From positions 145,596-209,595 of the forward strand of contig CANNZV010000856.1 in the NCBI GenBank assembly GCA_947561585.1: a DNA stretch of 64,000 nucleotides, read 5' to 3'. This stretch comes from Caprella mutica. Its lineage: Eukaryota > Arthropoda > Malacostraca > Amphipoda > Caprellidae. Both the position numbers and the translations under genes were made by a program. Positions 24,201-34,055 of the stretch are shown here, piece after piece. The notes below the pieces were generated by a model, which was given only the letters and a program-made list of their open reading frames with translations, was not told where the DNA came from and did not search any database. Positions within the stretch are counted from its first letter, which is position 1, and each line of letters opens with the position of its first letter.

Positions 24201-27200
24201 GGTGGTTGTTTTAACCTTTCACTGTGCACTTTATTTACAACTAATGGTGGTTGTTTTAACCTTTCACTGTGCACTTTATTTACAACTATTGGTGGTTGTT
24301 TTAACCTTTCACTGTGCACTTTATTTACAACTATTGGTGGTTGTTTATTTTCTATCAAGTTAGGAAAATTTAAGAAACAAGATAATTTAGATCCATTTCA
24401 ATTTCTGGTGACAGACTCACAGCTACTAGGTTGTTAAGTTGGTAGTCCTTGACCTCTGCCTCAGTGTAGTTAGACACCACTGCCCTGCACTCTGGTGGCA
24501 CTCTATCCAGTCTCTGCTGCAGACAGAACAGCTCCTCACCTGTGAAATAGAGAAACTGGTGGTTAGGAGAGACAACTACAACTGGCTACCAGAAAGTATT
24601 AGTAGATAATATTATTATTTAAGGTGTTTAAAAGTTTTCCTTATCCACTACGAGGTGATCCAAAGAGACATGAAGAGTAGACAGTGAAAGTACGCTCCAT
24701 GCACTAGGTTGACTACTCAGTTATACCATAGATAACCGAGTCGACCCAGCGCATAGATGGAAAGAATAGACATCCCTGGATACACTCACCAGGCTTAGTC
24801 CTGTCACTGCACATCTCTGCCAGGGGCATCATGCAGGCTGCTTCAATCTCTGGGTGCAGATCTACGTAGGCTGATCTCTCATGCATCACTCTGCGCACTT
24901 CTTCACTGCACATCTCAGATATCCTGCAGTCAAAGAACAACATTAAAACTCTCAAATGTAACATATACATTTTTCTAATGTAGCTAGTATTCATCTCCCT
25001 AAAACAGACCTGTTTTCAGGACTAGGGTGGTAGCTCATCCTGAATAGGCAGGGTAGTACTAGGATCCCTCTCTCAGGGTCTGTGTCTGTAGAAGAAGTGG
25101 CCCAGGTTTTCTTAGCGTGACACTTGTTCACGCTGTCGTTGTAGCATGCTGAGTACAGCTGAGGGTCCAACTTCCAGTCTCTTGCCACAAAATATTGAAT
25201 TTCGAGGAGTGCTGCTTCGCATGAACCTAAAAAAGATTAGATATTAATAAAATATTCCATTTTGGAACTATTTGAAAAAATAGGTAGGTAAAGACAGTTT
25301 ATGTAGGTAATTATTGAAGGAAATGAAATAGCAGAATCATAAGCGAATCAATGTTATGTAGTGAATGAAATAAATTTGATTTTGCAACTAGCTCTATTTG
25401 CCATTTGATAGCATGTTTCACTAATTAGCAAGCTATACATTAAAAATAATATTTTCTGCTCACCTGACATCTGAGTGGTACCCAACTGCCTCATCAGGCA
25501 CCTCATGACCTTAGCCTGACCACCCAGGACTGAAGAGCAGGAAGACTGCACTACAGAGGAACAGGCTTCATGCAGCACTGGGTCAACGCGCCAGTCTTCA
25601 CCAGCGTCTGTCACCTTTATTGACATCTCTATCTGTCTCTTGCAATGCTCGGACACACGGCCAGATCCGTCCACTTAGGGTTAACACGTTAGTTATTAGT
25701 TGAGAATAACAATGCTGCACACTATCAAAAGCTTTGAGAAATTTGTCTATGTAATAAATAACAAATCTGTAGCTCTCTTTAGTTACTGACTTTAAAGTTA
25801 ATTTCATGAAATGAACAGAGTGAGAAAATATGAAACTAAATGTTCATCTTTGTTCTAATAATACTGGGAGTTATTACAACAAGTAAGTTACTTTTAAGTC
25901 TTTCATAAATATAATACATATAGCTAATTTATACTTATGAAAAGACTCCATTAACTGAAATGTACTTCACTTCTACTATTCGATTTTATACCATTTGGAC
26001 AAGTTGCTTCTTAATTTTTCTCACCATGTGAGTGCCTAGCGTGTTTCATGAGACAGTGCAGAGTTCTGCCCCCCAACTCCTTGCCCCCTCCACACATCCT
26101 CTTGATCTCCCCCTTGCACCCCACCACCAAGTCAGGACTCAGTTGGTAGTTCTCCAAGAGCATTCGGCGGTGGTTGATCATCTCCTCTTGACAGGTTGAG
26201 TCAATGGGGGACCCTGTGGCACGAAGGCAGAAAATTATTTCAAAATTCAGTATTTGAAGATTTAAAGGAAAAAAGTATTTCAATAATGTTATTTCAAATA
26301 ACATTAATTTGAAAAGCCTTTTAATTAATACAACTACAATTAGCTAATACTCAAGGTAGAAAATATATAGCTATCGCTATTTTATATTATCAGAGGTTAT
26401 TTAAACTCAGCGTTGAAGGTTTTTTCAGGTATCAAGCGTTCAAATAGAAAGATTTCTTATAGCTATTTTATAATATATAGCTTTAAGCATTTCATTACAT
26501 GTTAAAACATAATCAATATATCTGTACATGTTGGAACATGCCTGTACAGTGTACAAATGTACATATCTGCATTTGGTGTAACATCTCTGTAGCTACTTTT
26601 CTTTACTGCTAGCTACTATATAATATTAAAAAACTTCACAGTGAAAACTTTAGTTTCATATGAAAAGCATTGAAATAAACACTAAGAGAAGATAGTAACA
26701 AACCTCTCCTCAAACCATCCTCCAAACAGAGTAACACTACAGAGAGTTTGATTGCATTTCCCTCATTCACTTTGCCATTCTTCTGACACTTCAGGGCTTG
26801 GATGTAACTTCGGCAAGACTTTGTGAGACCTTTCGACACTTTGTAATCTTCCTGCACCAACTTCTGACGTGTTGTAAGCTTATCTGCACACTGAAAAGAG
26901 ATAACAGAATAGAGTTTTTTTGTGCAAGAAAAAATTTGTGTTCTCATCAGCTAGTGTTTGGAGTCAATTAAATGAAATAATTATTAGTTTGATTTGCCAC
27001 CCACCTCTTTGGTCATTGTTCTCTCCATCTTATGCTTCATGAGACACTTGTACACCTTTCCTCTACCAGCCCTGACATTGGGACAGAATTTCTCCCTGTC
27101 TTCACGACAAGCAAAGAAGACAGGACGGTCAAGATGGAAGTCGTCAGCCTGCAGCTCAGCAAGCCTCAGAATCTCCTTGTGACAGCCATCAGACAGTTTC

Positions 27201-29264
27201 TGACTGGATCTGCTGAGACACTCTATGACTGCTCCCTGGGAGTGTGGGGATGGCTCTGAGAGCGGCTGCAGTCTGCCGCACTGCAGTTTGTTGATGTCTT
27301 CAGAACACATCTCTGTCATGTGACTCACAAGTCTGAAGTCACTGAAAATGATGGAGGCCAACTTCACCAGGTAATGGTGACACTTTTCGTCCTGGAGAAA
27401 AACAATGGTAAGGTCATGAATATAAAGTAATTACTAAATGTAGAAATGAGATAGATTTGACATAACATATTGAATAGAAATAATAAATAGCAATAAGAAA
27501 ATGAAGAAATTGTGATATGTTGAGTATATAACTAAATAAAAATAAATTCAACATTGAAAAGTGATCACTCAGTGTGTTAATTAGTTAATAGCTAAATGAT
27601 TTTAATGACTGCTATCATTTACCAGTGAAAACTCTTAAGAGTTATACCTTACTGTTCAATTTGACAGCAAGATGTGCCAGATATTAAAAAAATTGAATCA
27701 TATTAACTGACACCAGAATTGCATAGCTATTATTTGGATAAGAATATTTGAATATTATCCTTATCAAGTCATTAGTATAAGGTAATGTTAATCAATAACC
27801 TGATGTTTATTTTTCATAATTAATTAGTTACAGGATGTAACATTTTGATTGAGCATTATTAAAAACTTTGATTGCTTTATGACTATCAAAATACATTAGT
27901 TGTGTAGAGACTAGAGATTTGTGTAGTTTGATGATACGAGTATTATCAGTAATATGATGATAAGCCATCACGTTTTATAATAATGCTCATTCAATAACTC
28001 CCATATAGTAATAAGTAAAGTAAGCATCAGATGATTAGTTCAATAAGCTGTATGTAGCTATGTTTTAGATGGCCAGCTATGCACAAATTATAAAGCAACT
28101 AAACTTGATTAAAACATACCTTTATGAAATATTGATCTGACTAGTTTATAGCTACAATGATTTTACCTGTATTTGGTCAAGATACTGAGTCATGCAGGTG
28201 AGAGAGTCTTCATTGTGTCCTTCCTGTTTGCATTGCTCAGTGAGTTGTGTCTCAGCTTTACAGGCTTCCCTTGCTATGTCCTCCACATGTCCTCCTTTGG
28301 TAACATTCAGCTTGAACTGCCACATCAACTGAATAGAAAAACAAACATTTTGTCATCTTCTACCGCAATAAAATCATTTGACAGAGATAATCAAGGTAGC
28401 CAATTAAAATGGACATGACATCTACAAATTCATTTCAATTACTTACGTGGTGACACTCTTGGTTTAGAAAATTGCTGACACTTCTCTGAAAGAAACCAGG
28501 ATTTAATTTAGAAAATAAAACACAAGGCTAAGAGTAGAATAGCAGAGATATTTGAAGAGGCTACAATCCAAGACAGAGTAAAGAAAAAATACTTGTTAAA
28601 GTATCATAATCAAGACAGAGTAAAGAAAAAATACTTGTTAAAGTTTTATAATCTAAAAATTTGCTCTTCTGATTTTTCAGCAGCTAATTGTAAACAGTGT
28701 TCATAAGAAATAGAGTAGCTAAATACAAATAAAAGTAATTAGCTAGAATGTTCACTAATCTAACACTTCATTAAAGTTTGATACCAATACCAATAACCAT
28801 TTATATTAATGCTGCAGATAGCTACTTTTTAGTTTTTAAATCTTCAAACTATTAGTACTATCAATAATAAAAGACATAATATTTTGTTGAACCAAAGTTT
28901 CTTACAATACCAATTTCAAATAGCTACTCATTGCTATTATTAGCTAATAAAATGCCAACATAAGTCAACTTACTTCCTTGTTTTGAACACACTCAAGAAC
29001 ATCAAAGTTAGTTGGGGCATTGCCACACAGACTGGATATTTCACCAAAGCAGGCAGGATTGTCCTTCAGGGACATCTTCTTGGGGAGTCTTTTTGGGGGC
29101 CGAAACACTCCATTTCCAACAGGAGCTTCATTCAACCCTTGCTGTTTCACACTATCCAATGGTGCAGAAATAACAGATTTGGCATCATCCAGTGAAACAC
29201 TTGCTCCAAAAGATTGCTCAATAAATAATAAAACACAAATAAGGATTAAGATTTTTTTAGCCAT
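9262..29264 (-). CDS. GLG1: Golgi apparatus protein 1 (GLG1 / cysteine-rich FGF receptor / ESL-1 family), 19 exons, complete
   Basis: Type I membrane glycoprotein of the Golgi. Exons in transcript order: 28974-29264, 28447-28485, 28167-28328, 27005-27391, 26704-26890, 26025-26213, 25464-25673, 25010-25226, 24790-24923, 24421-24539, 23157-23345, 22335-22457, 19238-19469, 18532-18804, 11902-12044, 11242-11363, 10148-10266, 9719-9825, 9262-9426. All junctions are GT-AG, phases agree throughout, and the sum is 3408 nt (1135 aa plus stop), close to the vertebrate length of about 1180. The N-terminus has a signal peptide (KKILILICVLLFIEQSFGA). The body is serial GLG1 repeats with paired cysteines and recurring C-L motifs (HCLMK, KCLMKH, ECL). 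The last exon encodes one membrane segment (YLLILLFGCLFVVFVGGLCC) and a short basic tail ending KNR, as in the family. I chose the ATG at 29264 because it directly precedes the signal peptide; an upstream in-frame ATG at 29306 would add 14 residues. Donors of exons 5, 8 and 14 are weak (GTTTGT, GTCTGT, GTTCGT). Known vertebrate roles: FGF binding, E-selectin ligand, TGF-beta processing. Confidence 0.95.
10060..10107. mobile_element. Single right arm of the AGGGTAAGTT TIR family
   Basis: GATCGAAGATATGAAGTCGTCCGATAACTC followed by a TCACCCCA end matches the right arm of the family. Further right arms occur at 37253-37302 and 46450-46502; no convincing left arms were found. Confidence 0.5.
10625..11120. 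repeat. Dispersed repeat with AAGGTCAAGGTCA / ACTCAAAAAGTATT subrepeats (GLG1 intron 16)
   Basis: Begins CTTCGCAGAATGCGGGAAGG, then GTTTATTTATTTATC, then about three diverged subrepeats with GGTCAAAGGTCAAGGTCA, AACTCAAAAAGTATTGAA and GAAACTTGGTGGGACGA. Related pieces lie inverted at about 55800-55985 and as a head fragment (CCTTCCGCAAGCTGCGAAGG) at 45705-45728. A similar repeat architecture is familiar from many invertebrate genomes; its class is unclear to me. Confidence 0.6.
11690..11895. repeat. 22/25-bp minisatellite abutting the GLG1 exon 15 donor
   Basis: About nine units of TCACTGTGAACCACTA plus (CTA)CCCTAG; the length difference is one CTA. On the gene strand the array starts inside the 5' splice site sequence GTGAGTGGTTCAC. 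Confidence 0.9.
12702..16436 (-). CDS. Retrotransposon ORF2: endonuclease / reverse transcriptase / RNase H
   Basis: 1244 aa, uninterrupted. Residues about 1-230 form an APE-type endonuclease (start ILQWNCQG, then ETML, GDFNARHPLWDN, GSDHYPI). Residues about 460-740 form the reverse transcriptase, with FPKPGKD, RPISLTS, the SFDMKKAYDT block, GVPQGGVLS and the catalytic YVDD near residue 674. RNase H lies at about 965-1090 (YTDGSKSEDG, ELCGVLCGLQ, CDSLSVL, CPAHVGVTGNERADQMA), with its catalytic acidic residues present. The C-terminus has the Cys/His motif CEDC...HLLAEC common after RNase H in these LINEs. All catalytic signatures I can recognise are intact, so the protein may be active. It would nick target DNA and copy element RNA by target-primed reverse transcription. 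Confidence 0.95.
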   Translation of the reverse strand: MYTMPQCSYRILQWNCQGYFSKYEDLCNILATQNPAVAVLQETMLSNRTFRPPSGYTIYSDFNIPTPGHGLAAIIRNDVPHMKIDLQTNLQATAFRIRLSRQYTICNIYISPQDILQQNDLMSLIDSLPSPLILCGDFNARHPLWDNLCTIQNPRSRTIEASLMASSMSILNTGCATHFHVQTGSLSALDLSLCSGNILPELNWYVLDDLYGSDHYPIIIEELAMENHVDAVRFMEHHANWDLFHRETHIEDYERFLEEDSIDALVEIYNTHIIRAATISIPMSKGNIRPKTVPWWTEECSAANNDRKLKLRQYQRSGLIVDKIAYCRARAIAKRIKFEAKQKSWRNFINSLNALTPMKKIWKRVRKIRGCYQSNKPPCLNSGSNPITDQEQVAELMASHYERVSSNEAYSPEFQRRRRTAEVPLRFASRDELSYNSPLSILELRRMLSTCGNSAVGEDKISYSMIKRSHSTCLKFLLSIMNRIFDAGTYPSQWRSSIVLSFPKPGKDSTLEENYRPISLTSCVGKLMEKIINNRLTTVLESMNKIKLHQYGFRKMHSTVDALNRFTADISDSLNCKQHTLCVSFDMKKAYDTTWRYGILLAMHGAGLRGKLPMYIENYLSDRYFKTKIGKALSVPHVLEQGVPQGGVLSCTLFSLAINGILDCVPSNVKASLYVDDLLIYCSGGYIPGLERRLQGAINRISRWANTHGFSFSAAKTNCIHFHRRRKFQTPLKLFLNYAIIPNRESIKYLGMTIDYKLTWKKHIILLKQECQKRLDLLKCISHTTWGSDATTMLRLYRAIIKSKLDYGSVIFSSASQAVLKLLDPVHNTAIRLCIGAYRSSPVLSLYAYSGEPPLELRREQLTLQYYARAMQLPTSATYNIVQSLTEGTRLVISPISNRIKNITEHLNIDISTLPFSFGTVPVWQLSADALCTSYDYPKKNTCSDYVMRQLFYSHANECHGDQFPIYTDGSKSEDGVGCSAVSLRGTRKMKLMAESSIFTAELCGVLCGLQIAHTVNRSSFVIFCDSLSVLQVVEHYDTTHPLIQKIVTWLIKLERKGKSVKFCWCPAHVGVTGNERADQMARAAAEEDAPICNEEIPCRDWYPIIKRKISEKWSERWRETQGNKLRKLKNTANVWHSSNTENRKYDIILARLRIGHTKITHQHLMENRQQQYCEDCIVPVTVKHLLAECPSLQDVRLQLYPQTRDDDTDNIMKIMLAEQQDGNFNRDPLIAYLQQTQLLNEIV
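16467..18086 (-). CDS. Retrotransposon ORF1, gag-like nucleic-acid-binding protein
   Basis: 539 aa. Residues about 1-150 are polar and low in complexity. Three zinc-knuckle-like motifs follow at about residues 307-375: CFNCQHYGHSGAKC, CFRCGKNVEGDHKPETC and CIHCKEPHSVTSKTC. The first is a canonical C-x2-C-x4-H-x4-C; the other two are spacing variants. After the knuckles comes a helical block (KTKEHLTFAEARAQ) typical of arthropod LINE gag proteins, then a basic Ser/Lys-rich tail. By family, ORF1 binds element RNA in the RNP. It ends 30 nt before the ORF2 start. The first in-frame ATG (18086) was used as the start. Confidence 0.9.
   Translation of the reverse strand: MTPLINPPIYRVPIENMIKSTYEIKANSVNGTPIADSSRSVALGRSLSDQEETVRYQLADPGLGGDQASPAQKTTGTDHDLDTDMDYSMNISKNPSGLAEPQSSNQSRASKSDARVQRVNRPQNIRTARPKENHNMMNLDMFGPKKFTRFYSIKSTGESNIAKLNMFKVDKTIKNLIGQCERISEDYHNKTWTVQVKSEEQGKLLVEMKELMSEPVTVTAHEFYNQSQGVLTCALLKGYSDQDITEGLSEHGVIQCRRIIRNPKSANPDPTSTLILTFNTPTPPDRITIRTGLKERIRPYIPLPRRCFNCQHYGHSGAKCRRPVPVCFRCGKNVEGDHKPETCTLPINCIHCKEPHSVTSKTCPKYLFEKELLTLKTKEHLTFAEARAQMNINMPIGKSYASVTKNNLSTDSPKPADVNNNKSQTPNNHVKHSKGSQKRPLERRDSSPLDQADSQNSTTPRKPVKQPKHDDNFNLLIHDREDPEEMQVSEPPDKILIKKKRNSAPDIRKTINKEKENELLNTLRKSRRDKDKDKISSDK
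18230..18301 (-). ncRNA. Candidate HDV-like self-cleaving ribozyme at the retrotransposon 5' end
   Basis: The element RNA begins (after one T) GCCCCCUCGAGCC. GCCCCCUC (18300-18293) can pair with GAGGGGGC (18270-18263) as P1. Between them, CCACC (18285-18281), the loop UUGACGU and GGUG form a P3-like hairpin. AGCC next to P1 can pair with a later GGCU as P2. This nested order, and the CCACC...ACGUGGUG hairpin, resemble HDV-like ribozymes at the 5' ends of R2 and trypanosome L1Tc. I could not place P4 and the catalytic C with certainty. Confidence 0.5.
19508..22185. repeat. 25-bp minisatellite, about 107 units (GLG1 intron 12)
   Basis: The unit consists of CAGTCCTATCTAAACAGGTG followed by TCCTA or TCCTG. 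Variants form blocks: CTAAACAGATG, CGATCTAAACAGG, CTATCGAAACAGG and CCTACATTCC. A higher-order segment around 20236-20530 is echoed at 20570-20900, and another at 20960-21110 at 21100-21260. It fills nearly all of the 2.9-kb intron. ORFs through it are artefacts. Confidence 0.95.
22661..23150. repeat. 20-bp minisatellite, about 25 units, abutting the GLG1 exon 11 donor
   Basis: Nearly perfect unit CTTTACCTTACCAGTCAAGG. On the gene strand each unit contains AAGGTAAAG, identical to the authentic exon 11 splice donor at 23156. Only a few units deviate (CAATG, CAGTTAAGG, ACATTACC). Confidence 0.97.
23399..24343. repeat. 45-bp minisatellite, 21 units (GLG1 intron 10)
   Basis: The unit includes CTTTCACTGTGCACTTTATT and ACAACTAATGGTGGTTGTTT. 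Variation is limited to CCCTTC/CCTTTC and AATGG/ATTGG sites. The unit length is a multiple of three with few stops, so it creates long open frames on both strands that are not genes. Confidence 0.97.
28566..28652. repeat. Tandem duplication of about 42 bp in GLG1 intron 1
   Basis: CAAGACAGAGTAAAGAAAAA with following ATACTTGTTAAAGT occurs twice in succession. Confidence 0.8.
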
Positions 29265-29662
29265 TTTCATAAGAGCTAAGTCAGTATATTTATGGAAGAT
29301 TTTCAAAGTTTCAAATTGAAATTCATAGCAATTTCATAATTCTAATTTGTGTTAAAAAGCTATTTGATAAATATGTATTGATAAGAAATTGCTTATTCTA
29401 AAGCATCTGGAAAAGTAAAAGCCATAATTTGTGTTAATGAAGATGTAAAAAAATAGTGGTTAGGTAGTCTCATACAATATGTATATCTAGAGAGGTATTT
29501 CCAAACAATTCCAACTGGTAGCATTCATGCAGTTTAAATTTACAGTTATAAACTTAGTAGGTACTGAAACAATAGCTTGTAACAGATAATTTTTTATCTA
29601 TACTGTTACAAAAAGGCAAAAGTATAGTTTGAGAAATATTTCTAAATTTAATATTATTATTG

Positions 29663-31000
29663 CTGCGACCCACTAGGAGCGCAGCCTAAGAACACCCCCT
29701 GATTGTTGTTGTTGGGGATTTTACGAGACTAGTCACAACTCCTTCAATAGTCAACTGATTTGATTGAAACAAACTTCAAATGATAGCCCGACTTATTCGC
29801 TACACTTTCTAGAGAAAAAAATTTCAGAATAATAATTTTAAATGTCAAAATTTGATAAAATATAATCGTATGGACTTGTAATTTTTTCCAATTTTGTCAC
29901 TAAAATTGCTTATTCTTCTTCAATAATGAATTGATTTTGTTGTAACAAGCTTTAAGATGTAGCCTGGTGTATTAACTACAATTTCTAGAGAATAGAATTT
30001 CGAAAAATTATATTTTAATTTTTAATTGTCAAAAATTAGAATTTTGTAAGGACTTCAAATCTTTTCTGATGGTAGCACTAAAATTGCTTCTCCTTCAATA
30101 ATGATTCTATTTACTTGAAACAAGCCTTAATTGGTAGCCTGATGTATTTGCTACAAATTCTATAGAGTAGAATATAGAAAATTCAATTATTAATACTCGA
30201 AGTATTTAATTTTATATGGACTTGTTCATTCTACTTCCTGGATTAGGTAGTGATTTTTCGTGTTTGGGAAGAGATTAAGGGTGCAGCTTTCTCTGGTTTG
30301 GGTGCAACTTTCTCTGGTTTGGGTGCAACTTTCTCTAGTTTGGGTGCAACTTTCTCTAGTTTGGGTGCAACTTTCTCTAGTTTGGGTGCAACTTTCTCTA
30401 GTTTGGGTGCAACTTTCACTGGTTTGGGTGCAACTTTCTCTGGTTTGGGTGCAACTTTCTCTGGTTTGGGTGCAACTTTCTCTGGTTTGGGTGCAACTTT
30501 CTCTGGTTTGGGTGCAACTTTCTCTGGTTTGGGTGCAACTTTCTCTGGTTTGGGTGCAACTTTCTCTGTTTTGGGTGCAACTTTCTCTGGTTTGGTTTGG
30601 GTGCTGTTCTCAAGATGGGTGCAAGAGTGTTATTATAGCTTGAATTTGATAATTTACTATAGTAAGTTTGCCGCCAAACTTGAGTTGCCAAATATCCGAT
30701 TGTTTGTATTATTTTTTGAAGACATGTAAATGAATTACCATATTGGAGCATTAATATTTGTTATTTATTGCTGTGACCCACTAGGAGCACTGCCTAAAAA
30801 CACCCTCTGATTGTTATTGTTTGTGGATTTTGCAATTTAGTCTCTACAAGGGATCAATCGTAAGCAAATAAGAAAATTATCAAAGTAAATTCTAAATACT
30901 TGTCTAATGAAGTAAACAATCAAAATTTAACCAACAATGGTTATGGCCCGGCAAGTCTGAATTTGGTTAGAGATATTGGTTCCCCAAAAAATTCCCTTCT
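29663..31000. repeat. Repeat region upstream of GLG1 with two CCACTAGGAGC heads
   Basis: Two copies of a head sequence (ATTGCTGYGACCCACTAGG, then CTGATTGTT) at 29663 and 30768. The first is followed by three diverged subrepeats with TACAATTTCTAGAGAATAGA-like blocks near 29800, 29985 and 30155. The GLG1 promoter should lie just upstream of 29306, but I see no distinctive motif there. Confidence 0.55.
30283..30600. repeat. 21-bp minisatellite, about 15 units
   Basis: Unit GGTGCAACTTTCTCTGGTTTG with small variants (CTAGTTT, CACTGG). The multiple-of-three length yields open frames on both strands that I do not regard as coding. Confidence 0.95.
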
Positions 31001-31089
31001 ACATAAGGGTATTATATAGGGGTTGGAGGAATTGACGATTTGACATAATTTCTTTTTTCAATAAATCCTCATCCTTAATATCATTTTAA

Positions 31090-31609
31090 CCCTGGAACAA
31101 CCAGAGTGCCTGAAAGGCTTTTTCTGGAGGAATTGTAACTTATTACTATTAAATATTGACTCGAGTTGCTGGAAATCCGGGATTTTTATAGTTTAAAATC
31201 TACTACCAAGCAAAATAAATGAAAATAATGCAACAAATTTATTTTTTATTTAATTTTATAACATTTTATTACCATGCGAAAATATAAACCTCAGGTGAAA
31301 TGTATGCGCTGTTGCGTCATATTGCAATTTACACCAAAAATTGGTAAAATTACTAAGGTGATGAAAAATGTGACAAGCAGCCATTGTACTTCATCCAAGC
31401 TTCAGAAGCACACTTTATCAAAAATAATGTAAATCAAAATATAACAAGTTCTGTTATATTATTTCACTGATAATTATATGATGAATATATACATCATGGA
31501 CATTGAAAGTCATTAAAAAGGTTCAGCATTTTAAGTAAATAAGTTTTCAAATTATGCAACAATATTTGAAACTGGACTGGGCCTCTGAGGCCTGCTGGTC
31601 ATTCCAGGG
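31090..31609. mobile_element. piggyBac-like MITE flanked by TTAA
   Basis: TTAA at 31086-31089 and 31610-31613 flank inverted ends: CCCTGGAACAACCAG at the left and the inverse CTGGTCATTCCAGGG at the right, with an inner GCCT/AGGC match. TTAA targets and CCC termini are hallmarks of piggyBac. The 520-bp interior encodes no transposase. Confidence 0.7.
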
Positions 31610-31613
31610 TTAA

Positions 31614-32860
31614 TATCAGAGCTGAGTTCACATTCAAATAAAATCATTTACCAAAATTTTAGAAAGAGAAGAGACACATTATGCAGAGTGGATTAATTTT
31701 AATTTTTAATGTGAACAGAAAGAGGGAGATCTACAAACACTATACCACTTTCTGCGCACTGTCGAAACTGGGAAATTGTTAGTGGATTTTTAATCATTTT
31801 TTCAGCTTTTTGAAAAATATCAGCGGGATTTTATCCTTTTATGCACACAGCACAAAGTTTCAAATACAGACTGGGATCAAAATGGATGCTACAAACAGAG
31901 TAGTGAGTACCTAATCAATTCAAGTATCTTCCAAAGTAGTGAAAGTACATAGACTCAGTTGGACTCTTCGCCTAACTAGGATCAAGCAGGTAAATCATGG
32001 CACACTAACTAACTGCGGAACTAACAGAAGTTCTATTTCATTTCTAATTATTTAATTAATACTTTAATACTAATTCTATTCATCTGAGTAGTAGCTCAAT
32101 TGAATTCATAACGAATGATAATTAGGCAATTCATTTAAATTATCATTATCTGTGTTTTATTAGCTAAGATGTATCGAACCCCAATTATTCCAAACTATCT
32201 CTTTCAGGGGGTTTCTGTCTTTCTGATTGCTACTGGTTAGAATACATCTGGCTTCTGCGTTGATGAATACTGGTTTCATTACTACTGTTCCGCTGCTATC
32301 GCAACCACAGCAACTACTGCTTCTGGGTCAAACACCTGTTGAATGTTGATGCCATTTATACTACTGCTTTCAGTAGTAAACATCATACTAGAAAACTTTC
32401 GCATCTCTACATGATTGGATATCATACCGAATTCTCACTCATCTAGTATAACTGTGGAACTCCAGCCTTTGTCCTAACTCCGAGTTAAAGATACCCACGC
32501 TGCTCTACCTACAGTCACGCAATCTTCTTGGAACTATCTTTCCTCGTGACTCCTGCACAATATTTGTGTGCGTTATCTTTTACTACACGAAGCTGACGAA
32601 CATCCTCAAAAGAATCCGAAGTCCACTCTCATATGCTAATTACAAGGTGATGTGATTTATTTGAATAAATGTCTTGATTATCTAACTCGTAATTTCATTT
32701 CAATCCAAGCAATTATCAGTTTAGCCAAAATGTAATTAAATAGAGATAAAGTAAAATAGAGTCAGATATGAAAAACTAATAATAAATAAATAAGAGATAA
32801 CCCGGAACCCCCCAATCAATTACTAAAATGCACTCCCTAATTAGATATTGAATATGTTTC
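31614..32860. other. Intergenic stretch, nothing recognised
   Basis: AT-rich with a somewhat more GC-balanced, pyrimidine-rich section at about 32200-32640. No protein homology, RNA gene or clear terminal repeats were recognised. Confidence 0.4.
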
Positions 32861-32884
32861 TATAAATGATCATATACATAATAC

Positions 32885-33003
32885 ACTGTACCAGATTCTA
32901 CCAGGTGGTACCAGACACTGTTAGATCCTACCAGGAGGTACCGGATGGAACTAGCTTGATGCTACCGGGCGGTACCGTACACTGCAAATTAACTGATGGT
33001 ACG
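32885..33003. repeat. Cluster of CTACCAGGTGGTACC-type words
   Basis: Four or five imperfectly palindromic words (TACCAGGTGGTACC, CTACCAGGAGGTACC, GCTACCGGGCGGTACC) spaced by about 12-20 bp. ACCGCCCGG words at 34838-34884 and 35008-35061 may be the inverse partner. Confidence 0.5.
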
Positions 33004-33151
33004 TCATTAACTATCATAACATATATTTTCCTTCTAATTGGGAACTGCTTTTCATCTTTTTGTAACATATTATTGCTTTACAGATCTAGGAATCTTATCA
33101 TTTGTCAGTATTTTATTAGCTTTGTAAAACATGAGTGTACGTTCGATATAT

Positions 33152-33411
33152 CCAGTCTGCAGAATATGGAACATTTTTCCAAGACTCTCTGTGGGAGTTT
33201 TTGATTGAATTTTAGAAATTGGAGATCTCTGCGGGAGATCTTGAATTAATTCTTATGTTACCATTAATTTAGCTGCTGGAGATTTTGAATTAATTCCTAT
33301 GTTACCATTAATTTAGCTGCGGGAGATTCTGAATTTGCTACTGAGAGTCAGAGACCAACTGTCTTTCAAATTCAAATCTCTGCGGGAGAAAAGACGCATT
33401 CTGCAGACTGG
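33152..33411. mobile_element. hAT-like MITE with CCAGTCTGCAG termini
   Basis: Termini CCAGTCTGCAGAAT and ATTCTGCAGACTGG; flanking 8-mers CGATATAT and CAATATAT (7 of 8 match). The interior repeats CTGCGGGAGA-like words four times plus a duplicated GAATTAATTCYTATGTTACC block. 8-bp duplications fit hAT, though other 8-bp families exist. Confidence 0.75.
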
Positions 33412-33703
33412 CAATATATCGCATATTTCTACCCTATTCACAACTGACTGCTAACAGGATGGACTTTGAACATTGCTGCTATTTACTTCATCACAATATC
33501 TTCAGTTTCATCACCCCCATAATTGGGCACAGTTTAAGTATATATGTCAACTTTCTATATTTTCAGCTAATTACATTAACAGTTATAATATAATGATTAA
33601 TTTGTTTTCATTATAATTTATTTCATATCTAACTTAGATAAGATTTGCAATGGTCAAATCTCAGATATGTCTAATTGGTTTTAAATTTATAGTATCATCC
33701 ATG

Positions 33704-33940
33704 CCAGTCTGTATTTGGTGCACAAAATCCCACTGACTTTTTCAAAAAGCTGAAAAAATCCACCATATATTTCCAGTAATTTGACTGATCCACCAACATT
33801 TTAGCAATTTATCCACCAAAAATTAATGGTAACATAGGAATAAATAGCTAAAAATACCCCGACATTGCCAGAATATTATTTTCAAAGGGGAAAAAATTCC
33901 ACCGACAAGTCGGTGGAATTTACCGCAAAATACAGACTGG
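33704..33940. mobile_element. hAT-like MITE, copy a
   Basis: Begins CCAGTCTGTATTTGGTG and ends AAATACAGACTGG; a perfect 8-bp target duplication CATCCATG lies at 33696-33703 and 33941-33948. The interior carries AATTCCACCGACAAGTCGGT and repeated ATCCACC words. Confidence 0.88.
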
Positions 33941-33995
33941 CATCCATGTTTTAAAGTATGGACAAAGTCGCAAGTATATTGGCGACTTTTGAGGG

Positions 33996-34047
33996 CCAGT
34001 CTGTATTTGGTGCACAAAATTCCACTGACTTTTTGAAAAAGCTGAAA
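33996..34047. mobile_element. hAT-like MITE, truncated copy c
   Basis: The first 52 bp of the same family. It breaks off directly at the target duplication of copy b, so copy b probably inserted into or next to it. Confidence 0.7.
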
Positions 34048-34055
34048 ATTTTGGG

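Noticed and set aside
23381..24437. Long open frames (320-350 codons) on both strands
   Set aside because: They are the 45-bp tandem array read in several frames. The true exons on either side (23157-23345 and 24421-24539) splice around it in frame.
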